From an uncultured Subdoligranulum sp. (GTDB taxonomy: Bacteria > Bacillota > Clostridia > Oscillospirales > Ruminococcaceae): a stretch of 64,000 nt of DNA. The stretch spans positions 48,190 through 112,189 of the forward strand of contig CALZZE010000005.1 of NCBI GenBank assembly GCA_945830575.1, written 5' to 3'. Position numbers and translations under genes: made by a program. A model generated the notes under the pieces. The model was not told the origin of the DNA. It searched no databases and worked only from the letters and a program-made list of their open reading frames with translations. Positions within the stretch are counted from its first letter, which is position 1; each line of letters starts with the position of its first letter. Below, one piece after another: positions 41,240-49,225 of the stretch.

Positions 41240-41800
41240 ATGGAGGACGCCGCCATTGTGGCGCTGTTCTGGGAGCGCAACGAGCGGGCGCTCACCGAGA
41301 CAGCCGCCAAATTCGGCGCGTACTGCCGCAAAATTGCCATGAACATTCTGGCCAGCGCGCGGGACGCCGAGGAATGTGAAAATGACACGCTGCTGGCGGC
41401 GTGGAACAGCATGCCCGCCAACCGTCCGGCGCGGCTGGCGCCGTATCTGGGGCGCATCACCCGCAATCTGGCGCTGGACCGCAGCGACGCCGCCCGCACC
41501 CAGAAGCGGGGCGGGGGACAGGCCGCGCTGGTGCTGGAGGAGCTGGAGGAATGTGTGGCGGCTCCCGGCGGCGTGGAGGAGGACTTTGACGCCGCCGAGA
41601 CCGGGCGGCAGATCAGCGGGTTTCTGCGGGAACTGCCGGAGGAGACCCGGCGCATTTTTCTGCGCCGGTACTGGTATTGTGATTCCACCGCGGACATTGC
41701 CGCCCGGCTGGGCATCAGCGAGGCGAAGGTGCGGGTGACGCTGCACCGCACCCGCAAAAAGATGGCGGTGTACTTAGCAGAGAGGGGCGTGAAGGTATGA
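41240..41800 (+). CDS. ECF-type RNA polymerase sigma factor
   Basis: A 186-residue sigma-70 family protein with region 2 (KIAMNILASARDAEECENDTLLAAWNSM) and region 4 (LRELPEETRRIFLRRYWYCDSTADIAARLGISEAKVRVTLHRTRKK). It lacks regions 1 and 3, as ECF factors do. GAAAGGATGTG precedes the start. Its stop overlaps the following membrane-protein gene (ATGA), the usual sigma/anti-sigma arrangement. The stimulus is unknown. Confidence 0.92.
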   Translation: MEDAAIVALFWERNERALTETAAKFGAYCRKIAMNILASARDAEECENDTLLAAWNSMPANRPARLAPYLGRITRNLALDRSDAARTQKRGGGQAALVLEELEECVAAPGGVEEDFDAAETGRQISGFLRELPEETRRIFLRRYWYCDSTADIAARLGISEAKVRVTLHRTRKKMAVYLAERGVKV

Positions 41801-42411
41801 CGGCACGACAGCTGTTTGAGGCGGTCGGCTTTGTGGAGGATGAGCTGGTGGAGCAGGCCAACGCGCCGGTGGTGCGCCGCCGTGTGCCGTGGCAGCCGGT
41901 GGTCATGACGGCGGCGTGCCTCTGTTTTGTGGTGGGGGTGGCCGGGGCCGGCGGTCTGGGACGGATGAAAGCCAGTTCCGCCGCGCCCGCGTCCAATGCG
42001 GAGTACAGCATGGATTCCGCCCCCGCGCTGGCGGCGGGCAGCACGGAGGACGACGCGCCGGAAGCCGCCATGGAGGAAAAGGAGAGCGGCGCTGCGACGG
42101 CGGCGCTGTGCCCGGTGGATGTGACGGACTACCCGCTGTGGGCGGTGTGTGACCGTTCCGGCTGGGAGCACAGCGAGCTTGTGGTGAACGCCGGAATGCT
42201 GATGGTGCTCACCGATGCGGACGGCGCGCCCTTTGCGGCCGGGCAGACGCTGACGGTGCAGGCGGACGGCGCGTACACGCTGGGCTTTGCCGCAGAAGGC
42301 GGCGCACCGGAATTTGCGCAAGGGGAGACCCTGACCCTGCCGCAGGACGGTTATCTCTGCGTGCTGGCCGGGGATGCGGATGTGACGGTGTTTGTCAGTG
42401 CGGAGCCGTGA
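41797..42411 (+). CDS. Putative anti-sigma factor / membrane-anchored partner of the ECF sigma
   Basis: A 204-residue protein with a cytoplasmic N-terminal 40 residues (MTARQLFEAVGFVEDELVEQ), one membrane helix (VVMTAACLCFVVGVAGAGGLG), a low-complexity acidic and alanine linker and an extracytoplasmic beta-rich domain. It has no zinc-binding HxxxCxxC motif. Coupled translation with the sigma gene (4-bp overlap) and topology support an anti-sigma role, which is inferred rather than shown by a known family. Confidence 0.65.
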   Translation: MTARQLFEAVGFVEDELVEQANAPVVRRRVPWQPVVMTAACLCFVVGVAGAGGLGRMKASSAAPASNAEYSMDSAPALAAGSTEDDAPEAAMEEKESGAATAALCPVDVTDYPLWAVCDRSGWEHSELVVNAGMLMVLTDADGAPFAAGQTLTVQADGAYTLGFAAEGGAPEFAQGETLTLPQDGYLCVLAGDADVTVFVSAEP

Positions 42412-42423
42412 TTCTGCCCGTGA

Positions 42424-42452
42424 TTGCCGCAGGCAGGGGTTTGTGCTATGAT
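42424..42452 (+). promoter_or_regulatory. Promoter of the restriction-modification gene
   Basis: TTGCCG (42424-42429), a 17-bp spacer and TATGAT (42447-42452) precede the start by 32 bp. Confidence 0.7.
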
Positions 42453-42484
42453 AATGATAAATACTGTGCTAAGAGGTGACTGCG

Positions 42485-45313
42485 ATGACCACTGCGCAAC
42501 AGCAGCAGGCGGCAAGGGATTTTGCTGCCTACTGGAAAGATAAAGGCTATGAAAAAGGACAGAGCCAACCTTTCTGGCTGTCTTTGCTTCGGGATGTGTA
42601 CGGGGTCGAGCACCCAGAGCAATTTATTCAATTTGAAGAACAAGTCCACCTCGACCACACCAGTTTTATTGACTGCACAATTCCCGCCACCCATGTTCTG
42701 ATTGAACAAAAAGGATTGGGCAAGGATTTGAACAAGCCCATCAAACAATCGGATGGGGCGCTGCTGTCTCCTTTTGAGCAAGCGAAGCGCTATATTCTGG
42801 AACTGCCCGTGTCGCAGCACCCGCGCTGGGTGGTGACCTGTAATTTCAGCACATTTTATGTGTACGATATGGAACGCCCACGCGGCGAACCGGAAATGAT
42901 CGAACTGGCCAATCTGGAAAAGGAATACTATCGGCTTCAATTCCTTGTTGATGCCGGGAATGAACACCTCAAGCGGGAAATGGAAGTTTCCATTGCGGCG
43001 GGTGAAATTGTCGGCTTGCTGTATGATGCCTTTTACAAGCAGTATGCAAACCCGGAATCCGAGCATTCGTTAAAAAGTCTGAACAAGCTGTGTGTGCGGC
43101 TGGTATTCTGCCTGTATGCGGAGGATGCCGGGATTTTTGGACATCATGGGATGTTCCACGACTATCTGAAAGGTTTTGATACGCGGGGATTGCGCAAAGG
43201 CTTGGTGGATCTGTTCCGCGTGCTGGACACAAAACTTCAAGACCGCGACCCCTATCTGAAGGACGATAATCCCGAACTTGCGGCGTTTCCCTATGTCAAT
43301 GGCGGGCTGTTCAGCGATGAAAATATCGAGATACCCCCGTTTACCGATGAAATCCGAACTCTGCTGTTAGAAAAGGCCAGTGAAAATTTCAACTGGTCGG
43401 AAATCAGCCCCACCATTTTCGGTGCTGTGTTTGAAAGCACGTTGAACCCCGAAACGCGCCGCAGTGGCGGTATGCACTATACCAGCATTGAGAATATTCA
43501 CAAGGTGATTGACCCGCTGTTCTTGGACGAGCTAAAATCTGAATGGGAAGAAATCAAAGCACGCCCTATGAGTCGTTTCCGCCCTATCTACATTCAGAAT
43601 TTTCACGACAAATTATCTTCTTTGACTTTTCTCGACCCTGCTTGTGGTAGTGGCAACTTCCTAACTGAAACCTATCTAAGTTTACGACGACTTGAAAACG
43701 ATATAATTTCAGAAGAACGAAAGACCAGCTTGGGTCAAACTGCAATGCAGGGCATGGATGCCAAATCGGTAGGTATTCAGGTTTCTATCAGCCAATTCTA
43801 TGGTATTGAAATCAATGATTTTGCTGTAACAGTAGCAAAAACGGCACTTTGGATTGCAGAAAGTCAGATGATGCAAGAAACTGAGAAAATTGTTTCTCTT
43901 CCGTTGGAATTTCTGCCATTAAAAACTAATGCTTTCATTATTGAAGGTAATGCACTGCGTACAAACTGGTTCGATGTAGTGCCAAAAGTTAAGTTGAATT
44001 ACATCATGGGTAATCCACCTTTTGTTGGCGCGAGACTCATGGAACAGGGTGGAATACAAAAGCAAGAGGTTAAAGATATTTTCGGGAACATTAGGGATGT
44101 TCAGGATTTGGATTATGTCACCTGCTGGTATAAACTTGCAGCGCAGTATATTCGCGATACCCAAATCCAAGTGTGCTTTGTTTCTACAAACTCAATAAGT
44201 CAAGGCTCACAGGTTCCAATTTTATGGAATGAGCTTTACAATAACCATCATATTCATATTAACTTTGCATACCAAACATTTAAGTGGAGTAGCGAAGCAT
44301 CTTCGCAAGCAGCAGTACATTGCGTAATTATTGGGTTTGCAACATTTAATAGAAGTGAAAAATGGCTATTTATTGATGGCAAGAACAAAAAAGCAGTCAC
44401 GGGAATCGGTCCATATTTGGTCGAGGGCGGAGAAACTTATGTGGTCGCAGCTAAGGATAATCTCTGTGGTATGCCTAAAATGAATTTTGGCAACCAACCT
44501 CGTGACGGTGGATATTTTGTAATTAAAGAAGATGAATACCAAGAAATTTTGAAAAAGGAGCCGGATTTAGAAAGATGGCTTTATCCGTATATCGGTGCGG
44601 AAGAATTTATAAATGGAAAAAAACGCTGGTGTTTATGGTTAAAGAAAGCTACACCAAAAGATATTCTAGGGAGCAAAATTCTATCGGAAAAAGTCGAGGC
44701 TGTTCGACAATTTCGTTTGGCATCGAAGGCTAAAACTACCAATGGCTACGCAAAAGTTCCACAGTTATTTGCACAGATAACACAACCGGATGGGGTGGAC
44801 TTTCTTATTATACCCAGAGTATCATCAGAGAACCGTAAGTATGTGCCAATTGGATTTGCAAAAGCAAACACAATTTCTTCGGATGCTATTCAGATTGTGC
44901 CAAACGCAACGCTCTATCATTTTGGTGTATTGACATCAAATGTACATATGGCATGGATGCGGGCTGTTTGTGGACGGTTGGAAATGCGGTATCGATACTC
45001 AAAAGAAATCGTGTATAATACATTCCCTTGGCCTAAGCCAACCGATGCACAAAGAGCAAGGATAGAGAAAACAGCACAAGCCATCTTGGATGCGCGTGCA
45101 TTGTATCCAGATTGTAGCTTTGCTGAAATGTATGGGGAAAAAATGTACCTGTTTCCTGAAATACTTAAAGCTCACCAAGATAATGACCGTGCGGTTATGG
45201 ATGCTTACGGATTTACCAGAGGCACCGCGGCCAGAACCAGTGAAAGCGCCTGCGTAGCGGAACTGATGAAGCTGTACCAACAGATGGTTGCCCAAAACAG
45301 CAAAACGCAATAG
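42485..45313 (+). CDS. MmeI-type (type IIL) restriction-modification enzyme
   Basis: A 942-residue single-chain enzyme. The N-terminal nuclease has a D63-x10-E74-x-K76 motif (FID...IEQKG), close to the D-x9-ExK of MmeI. A helical linker follows, then an adenine methyltransferase with motif I FLDPACGSGNF near 381 and motif IV NPPF near 508, then a target-recognition and C-terminal region. Such proteins cut DNA about two turns from the site and methylate one strand. The start at 42485 follows AAGAGGTG. The central and TRD part is markedly AT-rich, while both ends are closer to host composition. No separate methylase or specificity gene is present. Confidence 0.9.
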   Translation: MTTAQQQQAARDFAAYWKDKGYEKGQSQPFWLSLLRDVYGVEHPEQFIQFEEQVHLDHTSFIDCTIPATHVLIEQKGLGKDLNKPIKQSDGALLSPFEQAKRYILELPVSQHPRWVVTCNFSTFYVYDMERPRGEPEMIELANLEKEYYRLQFLVDAGNEHLKREMEVSIAAGEIVGLLYDAFYKQYANPESEHSLKSLNKLCVRLVFCLYAEDAGIFGHHGMFHDYLKGFDTRGLRKGLVDLFRVLDTKLQDRDPYLKDDNPELAAFPYVNGGLFSDENIEIPPFTDEIRTLLLEKASENFNWSEISPTIFGAVFESTLNPETRRSGGMHYTSIENIHKVIDPLFLDELKSEWEEIKARPMSRFRPIYIQNFHDKLSSLTFLDPACGSGNFLTETYLSLRRLENDIISEERKTSLGQTAMQGMDAKSVGIQVSISQFYGIEINDFAVTVAKTALWIAESQMMQETEKIVSLPLEFLPLKTNAFIIEGNALRTNWFDVVPKVKLNYIMGNPPFVGARLMEQGGIQKQEVKDIFGNIRDVQDLDYVTCWYKLAAQYIRDTQIQVCFVSTNSISQGSQVPILWNELYNNHHIHINFAYQTFKWSSEASSQAAVHCVIIGFATFNRSEKWLFIDGKNKKAVTGIGPYLVEGGETYVVAAKDNLCGMPKMNFGNQPRDGGYFVIKEDEYQEILKKEPDLERWLYPYIGAEEFINGKKRWCLWLKKATPKDILGSKILSEKVEAVRQFRLASKAKTTNGYAKVPQLFAQITQPDGVDFLIIPRVSSENRKYVPIGFAKANTISSDAIQIVPNATLYHFGVLTSNVHMAWMRAVCGRLEMRYRYSKEIVYNTFPWPKPTDAQRARIEKTAQAILDARALYPDCSFAEMYGEKMYLFPEILKAHQDNDRAVMDAYGFTRGTAARTSESACVAELMKLYQQMVAQNSKTQ

Positions 45314-45374
45314 GGTACATCAGATTCATACCGTCAAAAAGGTCAATCAATACTGCGATGATAAAACGGTTGCC

Positions 45375-45578
45375 TTTGCACTGGTAGGGGGCGGCGTCCT
45401 CCGCATGGCGGGCTTTATGCCCGCCACCCGGCAAGGCCGGGACGCTCATGCAGTTGCAGGCCGCGCACGGCCTGCATTTGGCGCTCCCCATTTTCGCTAA
45501 CGCTCAAATGTGGCCCCACGCGCCAAAACCCGCAACGTACCACGGGGCGTCGAGGACGCCGCCCCCTACAAGTGCAAA
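45375..45578. repeat. 204-bp element with 27-bp terminal inverted repeats
   Basis: Ends begin TTTGCACTGGTAGGGGG (45375) and, inverted, TTTGCACTTGTAGGGGG (from 45578), matching over 27 bp except one base. The right end contains 32 nt of the core shared with 10331-10364 and 32968-33001. The interior has further stems (GGCGGGC/GCCCGCC, GCCGCGC/GCACGGC). AGGTTTTTCGACACGCTGA follows at 45582-45600. No gene was seen in 45314-45688. Confidence 0.7.
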
Positions 45579-45640
45579 TATAGGTTTTTCGACACGCTGA
45601 GATATTATCTTCTGCTGGATGAATTGTTCTGATAAGAAAT

Positions 45641-45672
45641 CCGCGCCGGCTCGCGAAAATGAGCCGGCGCGG
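45641..45672 (-). terminator. Terminator of FNT-family gene
   Basis: CCGCGCCGGCTC pairs perfectly with GAGCCGGCGCGG across an eight-base loop, 17 bp past the minus-strand stop; ATTTCTT follows. Confidence 0.75.
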
Positions 45673-45688
45673 AAGGTTTATTTTGCGT

Positions 45689-46270
45689 TTATTTTGCGTT
45701 TGTGATGCGGTGCAGGGCGATGGAGCCTGCGGTGTTGCCTGCCACCACCAGCGGCAGATACCACCAGCGCACGCCGCCGCCCGCACAGGCCAGATAAAAG
45801 GCGTCCGCGACGCAGTGGTCGAATTTGGCGAAGATGAACACCGCCACCGGCGCGATGAGCAGCAGCAGGTTCTGGGTCTTTTTGTAGCCGGACACGGCGA
45901 TGTACATCATCATGCCGCAGCCGATGCCCAGCAAAAACACCTGCAAAGGGCTTTGCGCGGCCTTGCCCGCGATGAGCGCCGACACATCCACGGTGTACAC
46001 GCACCGGGCGGCCAGCCCGGCCAGCGCCGCGCCCAGCAGGTTGCACAACAGCATGGCGGCGTAGTCCAGCACATTGCGCAGAAACCCGGTCTTGTCCTCC
46101 AACGGAAAAAAGCCGATGCGCCCGGTGTACAGCTCCCCGCCGGTGAGCACCACCGAGATCAGCCCGATGGAAAACAGAAACGGGGCCAGCGGCGAGGGCA
46201 TCACGTTGAGATACACCATGCCGCCCACGCCGATGAACAGGCCGGTGACGATGCGCTGCAAATATTTCAT
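45689..46270 (-). CDS. Short formate/nitrite transporter (FNT) family protein
   Basis: A 193-residue integral membrane protein with about six hydrophobic segments. Family marks include LTGGELYTGRIGFF, GIGCGMMMYIAVSGYKKTQ and the terminal GNTAGSIALHR, similar to the G-N-x-x-G pore segments of FNT channels. Typical FNT proteins are 250-285 residues, so this is a compact version. It may conduct formate, a likely fermentation product, or another small anion. The ATG at 46270 is ten bases from GAGGAG; upstream GTG codons are alternatives. Confidence 0.75.
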   Translation of the reverse strand: MKYLQRIVTGLFIGVGGMVYLNVMPSPLAPFLFSIGLISVVLTGGELYTGRIGFFPLEDKTGFLRNVLDYAAMLLCNLLGAALAGLAARCVYTVDVSALIAGKAAQSPLQVFLLGIGCGMMMYIAVSGYKKTQNLLLLIAPVAVFIFAKFDHCVADAFYLACAGGGVRWWYLPLVVAGNTAGSIALHRITNAK

Positions 46271-46472
46271 CACTTTCACACTCCTCATACAAAGTCTACA
46301 GGGCCGGAGCAGGACTTGCAACTGTCGGAGTGCACAAAGAACTTTGCACACAGGTGTGCATCCTGCCCGGCCATACAATTTCGACCCGGTATTTTTGGCA
46401 AAATGCCGAATGCCTTCCGAACTTCAAATATGGTATACTGAAACCAACTTCAGGAAAAAGGGGAGACCAACC

Positions 46473-47021
46473 TTGGAAAAACCGTCCTTTTTGCGCAGGC
46501 CCAAGCATGTGGGCTGGCGTACCATCAAGACGGCGGCAACGGCGGCGCTGGTGGCCGCCGTATACTACATGATCGGGCGCAATCCGGCCTTTGCCTGCAT
46601 CGGCGTTATTTTCGGCCTCGGCGTGGACATGAAGGATTCCATCAAAAACGGCGGCAACCGTCTGTTCGGCACCCTCATCGGCGGACTGCTGGCCATCGTG
46701 CTGTTCTGGCTGTACCTGCTGGCCTTCCCGGAGGGCGGGCACAGCATCTATCTGGCGGTGCTTCTGTTTTTCGGCATCATTGCGCTCATCCAGCTGTGCC
46801 AGACCTTCTGGCCCGGCGGCGTGCAGCCCGGGGGCGTGGTGCTGTGCATCGTTCTGTTCAGCACGCCCATCCACACCTACGTGAGCTACTCCCTGAACCG
46901 CATCTTTGACACCGCGGTGGGCGTCATCGTGGCGCTGCTGGTGAACTGGCTGCTGCCCCGGGAACGGGTGGTCGCCTTCTGGGACAACGTCAAAGACATT
47001 TTCCACCCCGACATGGACTGA
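46473..47021 (+). CDS. Aromatic acid exporter (ArAE/FUSC-like) membrane protein
   Basis: A 182-residue protein with four or five membrane helices (WRTIKTAATAALVAAVYYMIG, FACIGVIFGLGVDMKDS, GTLIGGLLAIVLFWLYL). The DSIKNGGNRLFGTLIGG stretch is typical of ArAE/FUSC half-transporters, and the C-terminal LNRIFDTAVGVIVALLVNWLL also fits. The start is TTG at 46473 with AAGGGGAG upstream; upstream ATGs in this frame lie in the divergent gene. TATACT at 46434-46439 is a likely -10. The substrate is unknown. Confidence 0.8.
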   Translation: MEKPSFLRRPKHVGWRTIKTAATAALVAAVYYMIGRNPAFACIGVIFGLGVDMKDSIKNGGNRLFGTLIGGLLAIVLFWLYLLAFPEGGHSIYLAVLLFFGIIALIQLCQTFWPGGVQPGGVVLCIVLFSTPIHTYVSYSLNRIFDTAVGVIVALLVNWLLPRERVVAFWDNVKDIFHPDMD

Positions 47022-47029
47022 AAACAGAC

Positions 47030-47057
47030 CCCCCGCCCTTCGCAGGAAGGGCGGGGG
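47030..47057. terminator. Terminator between convergent ArAE-like and lipoprotein genes
   Basis: CCCCCGCCCTTC-GCAG-GAAGGGCGGGGG is a perfect 12-bp stem with ATTTCTG following; it lies between convergent genes. Confidence 0.85.
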
Positions 47058-47076
47058 ATTTCTGTGAACAGAATGC

Positions 47077-47505
47077 TTACTTGGCAGCGACTACCAGAGT
47101 CTCGCCGGGCTTGCCGTTCTTCTCGATGGCCTCCAGCAGCAGCTTGGCATCGGTGGACGCGTAGGTGGCGCCAGCGATGGTATCCAGATGCTTGGAGTCA
47201 CCGGCCTTGACGATGCTCTCGCTCATCTGGGGGATCCACTCAGAGGGATGGGGGTCCATCGGGTAGGTCTCTGCGGTGGTCTCGCTCTTCTTGTTGCCAT
47301 CGGCATCGTAGGACTCAAAGGTGGCAGAGGCAATCTTGCCGCCCTTGTACTCCACGACCAGCGTGTCACGCCAGCCATGGCTGGATTCCATGGCGGCATC
47401 GTCCATCTGGGCGGTGTAGGTGCCGTCAGCGATCTTGCTGCCGCCGCAGGCGGCCAGCGCCAGGGCCATCACAACAGACAGGCCCAACACGATGAGTTTC
47501 TTCAT
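47077..47505 (-). CDS. FMN-binding domain lipoprotein
   Basis: A 142-residue protein with a lipoprotein signal peptide (MKKLIVLGLSVVMALALAAC, lipid cysteine C20) and an FMN-binding domain. DTIAGATYAS carries T114 at the position of the covalently flavinylated threonine of RnfG and of extracytoplasmic FMN proteins. It is therefore predicted to sit on the outer face of the membrane with FMN attached by an ApbE enzyme, not seen here. It is divergent from rnfC, suggesting an electron-transfer partner of Rnf. Confidence 0.85.
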   Translation of the reverse strand: MKKLIVLGLSVVMALALAACGGSKIADGTYTAQMDDAAMESSHGWRDTLVVEYKGGKIASATFESYDADGNKKSETTAETYPMDPHPSEWIPQMSESIVKAGDSKHLDTIAGATYASTDAKLLLEAIEKNGKPGETLVVAAK

Positions 47506-47560
47506 AATCGTTCTCCTCCGACAGATAAATTGCAGAACCTTGTGTTCTGACTATGCCCCT

Positions 47561-47589
47561 ACTATATCAGAAAAATAACAAAGTGTCAA
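47561..47589 (-). promoter_or_regulatory. Promoter of FMN lipoprotein
   Basis: Consensus TTGACA (complement of 47584-47589), a 17-bp spacer and TATAGT (complement of 47561-47566) lie 56 bp before the start. Confidence 0.85.
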
Positions 47590-47703
47590 CCGCCTGCGGA
47601 CAGGCTGACGCGGCCGGAGCGGCGGTTTTGGGCCGGTTTTGGATGCTTTTCCACAATTATACAAGACAGTGTATGCCAAACTGTGATTATACAGGATTTT
47701 CCC

Positions 47704-47884
47704 TTGACTTATGCCGCAAAAATGATAAAATATTAGCGTATAGTTATGGCTTTTTGGTGAAGAGGGAGAGCGCCGCGGCCCCGCGGCGGCCTTTGCCGGA
47801 AACAGCAAGGAGGTTCCTCTGCGCAGACTCCCGACGGTGCGCAGAGGGGGAGGCCTCCACAAAGAAATGGGGGAAACACGTTCC
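47704..47884 (+). promoter_or_regulatory. rnf operon promoter and structured leader
   Basis: TTGACT (47704-47709), a 16-bp spacer and TAAAAT (47726-47731) drive a leader of about 147 nt. Stem 1 is CGCCGCGG/CCGCGGCG (47771-47788). Stem 2 is a perfect CCTCTGCGCA/TGCGCAGAGG (47816-47825 with 47838-47847) next to the purine-rich ribosome binding region. It matches no riboswitch class I recognise. Upstream, 47640-47700 contains two TTATACA repeats of unknown role. Confidence 0.6.
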
Positions 47885-49222
47885 ATGTTCAAATCCCTGA
47901 AACGCTCCGCGAAGGGTGCGGGTGTCCCGCATGAGAAGGCGACAGCCGGGATGGCAACGGTCCAGATGCCAGTTCCCGAACATGTCATCATTCCCATGTC
48001 GATGCACATCGGCGCCCCGGCGGAGCCAGTCGTCAAAAAAGGCGACACCGTCATGGTTGGCACGCTCATCGGCAAGGCCGGCGGCTTTGTCAGCGCCAAC
48101 GTCTACTCCAGCGTGTCCGGCGTGGTGCAGGACGTTGCGCCCATGCGGATGGTTCACGGTCCCATGACCACGGCCATCGCCATCAAGTCGGACGGCAAGC
48201 AGACGGTGGACCCGGCCTGTGTGCCGCCCGCCGTCACCGACAAGGACAGCCTGATGAAGGCGGTGCAGGACTGCGGTCTGGTGGGCCTGGGCGGCGCCGG
48301 CTTCCCGACGCATGTCAAGCTGGCCGCCAAGACCATCGACACGCTGCTCATCAACGCGGCGGAGTGCGAGCCGTACCTGTCCACCGACACCCGCGAGATG
48401 CTGGAATGCAGCGACACCATCCTGTCCGGCATCGAGACCGTGATGAAGTACTGCGAAATTCCCAACTGCATCATCGGCATCGAGCGCAACAAGCCGGAGT
48501 GCATCGATTTGATGTGCTCTCTGGTGCGCAACATGAAGGGCGTCTCCGTCAAGCCGCTGCCCATGCGGTATCCGCAGGGCGCTGAAAAAACGCTGGTGGA
48601 GACCTGCACCGGCCGGGAGGTGCCGCAGGTCGGCCCGCAGGGCAAGCCGGGCCTGCCCGCAGACTGCGGCTGCGTCATCATGAACGTGACCAGCATCTCC
48701 ACGCTGGGCAAGTTCCTCAAGACCGGCATTCCCCTCACCACCAAGCGTCTGACGGTGGAGGGCGACGCCATCGTCAAGCCCCAGAACATCGAGGTGCCCA
48801 TCGGCACGCTGTACCGGGACGTCATCGCGGCCTGCGGCGGCATCAAGCCCGATGTGGAGCTGGGCAAGATCATCTTCGGCGGCCCCATGATGGGCGGCGC
48901 CGCGCCCAGCGCGGACTATCCCGTGCTGAAACAGAACAACGGCCTGTTGCTGTTCAGCAAAAAGATGGCCGTGCTGCCTGAGGCACAGCCCTGCATCCGG
49001 TGCGGCCGCTGCATCAGCGCCTGCCCCATGGGACTGGAGCCGGTGGTCATCGCCGAGCAGTTCAACAATAAGGATTTTGACGGCCTCAAGGCACGCTGCA
49101 TCGACCTGTGCGTGGCCTGCGGCAGCTGCACCTACGTCTGCCCCGCCAAGCGCCCCGTCAGCCAGACCATGGCGCTGGCCAAGGCGTGGTATCTGGGCGA
49201 AGTGCGGAAAGGAGGCAAATAA
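47885..49222 (+). CDS. rnfC: Electron transport complex subunit RnfC
   Basis: A 445-residue peripheral subunit with an FMN/NADH-binding region (GLVGLGGAGFPTHVKL, NAAECEPYL) and two [4Fe-4S] motifs starting at C370 (CIRCGRCISACP) and C409 (CVACGSCTYVCP). It is the NAD-side module of the Rnf complex, which couples ferredoxin oxidation to NAD+ reduction and ion export. The start at 47885 (MFKSLKRSA) follows GGGGGAAA; in-frame ATGs at 47837 and 47867 are less likely. It is the first gene of rnfCDGEAB. Confidence 0.96.
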   Translation: MFKSLKRSAKGAGVPHEKATAGMATVQMPVPEHVIIPMSMHIGAPAEPVVKKGDTVMVGTLIGKAGGFVSANVYSSVSGVVQDVAPMRMVHGPMTTAIAIKSDGKQTVDPACVPPAVTDKDSLMKAVQDCGLVGLGGAGFPTHVKLAAKTIDTLLINAAECEPYLSTDTREMLECSDTILSGIETVMKYCEIPNCIIGIERNKPECIDLMCSLVRNMKGVSVKPLPMRYPQGAEKTLVETCTGREVPQVGPQGKPGLPADCGCVIMNVTSISTLGKFLKTGIPLTTKRLTVEGDAIVKPQNIEVPIGTLYRDVIAACGGIKPDVELGKIIFGGPMMGGAAPSADYPVLKQNNGLLLFSKKMAVLPEAQPCIRCGRCISACPMGLEPVVIAEQFNNKDFDGLKARCIDLCVACGSCTYVCPAKRPVSQTMALAKAWYLGEVRKGGK

Positions 49223-49225
49223 CCC

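Noticed and set aside
42485..45313. Type I restriction methylase (HsdM) or a BREX/DISARM component
   Set aside because: The N-terminal D-x10-ExK nuclease motif in the same chain and lack of hsdR/hsdS or defence partners fit an MmeI-type single-protein system better.
45375..45578. CRISPR array suspected from repeated GC-rich units
   Set aside because: Repeats are inverted and only two, with no regular spacers and no cas genes in the window.
47732..47884. Known riboswitch (FMN, cobalamin, molybdenum cofactor) in the rnf leader
   Set aside because: None of the conserved sequence boxes of these classes could be found; only generic stems are visible.
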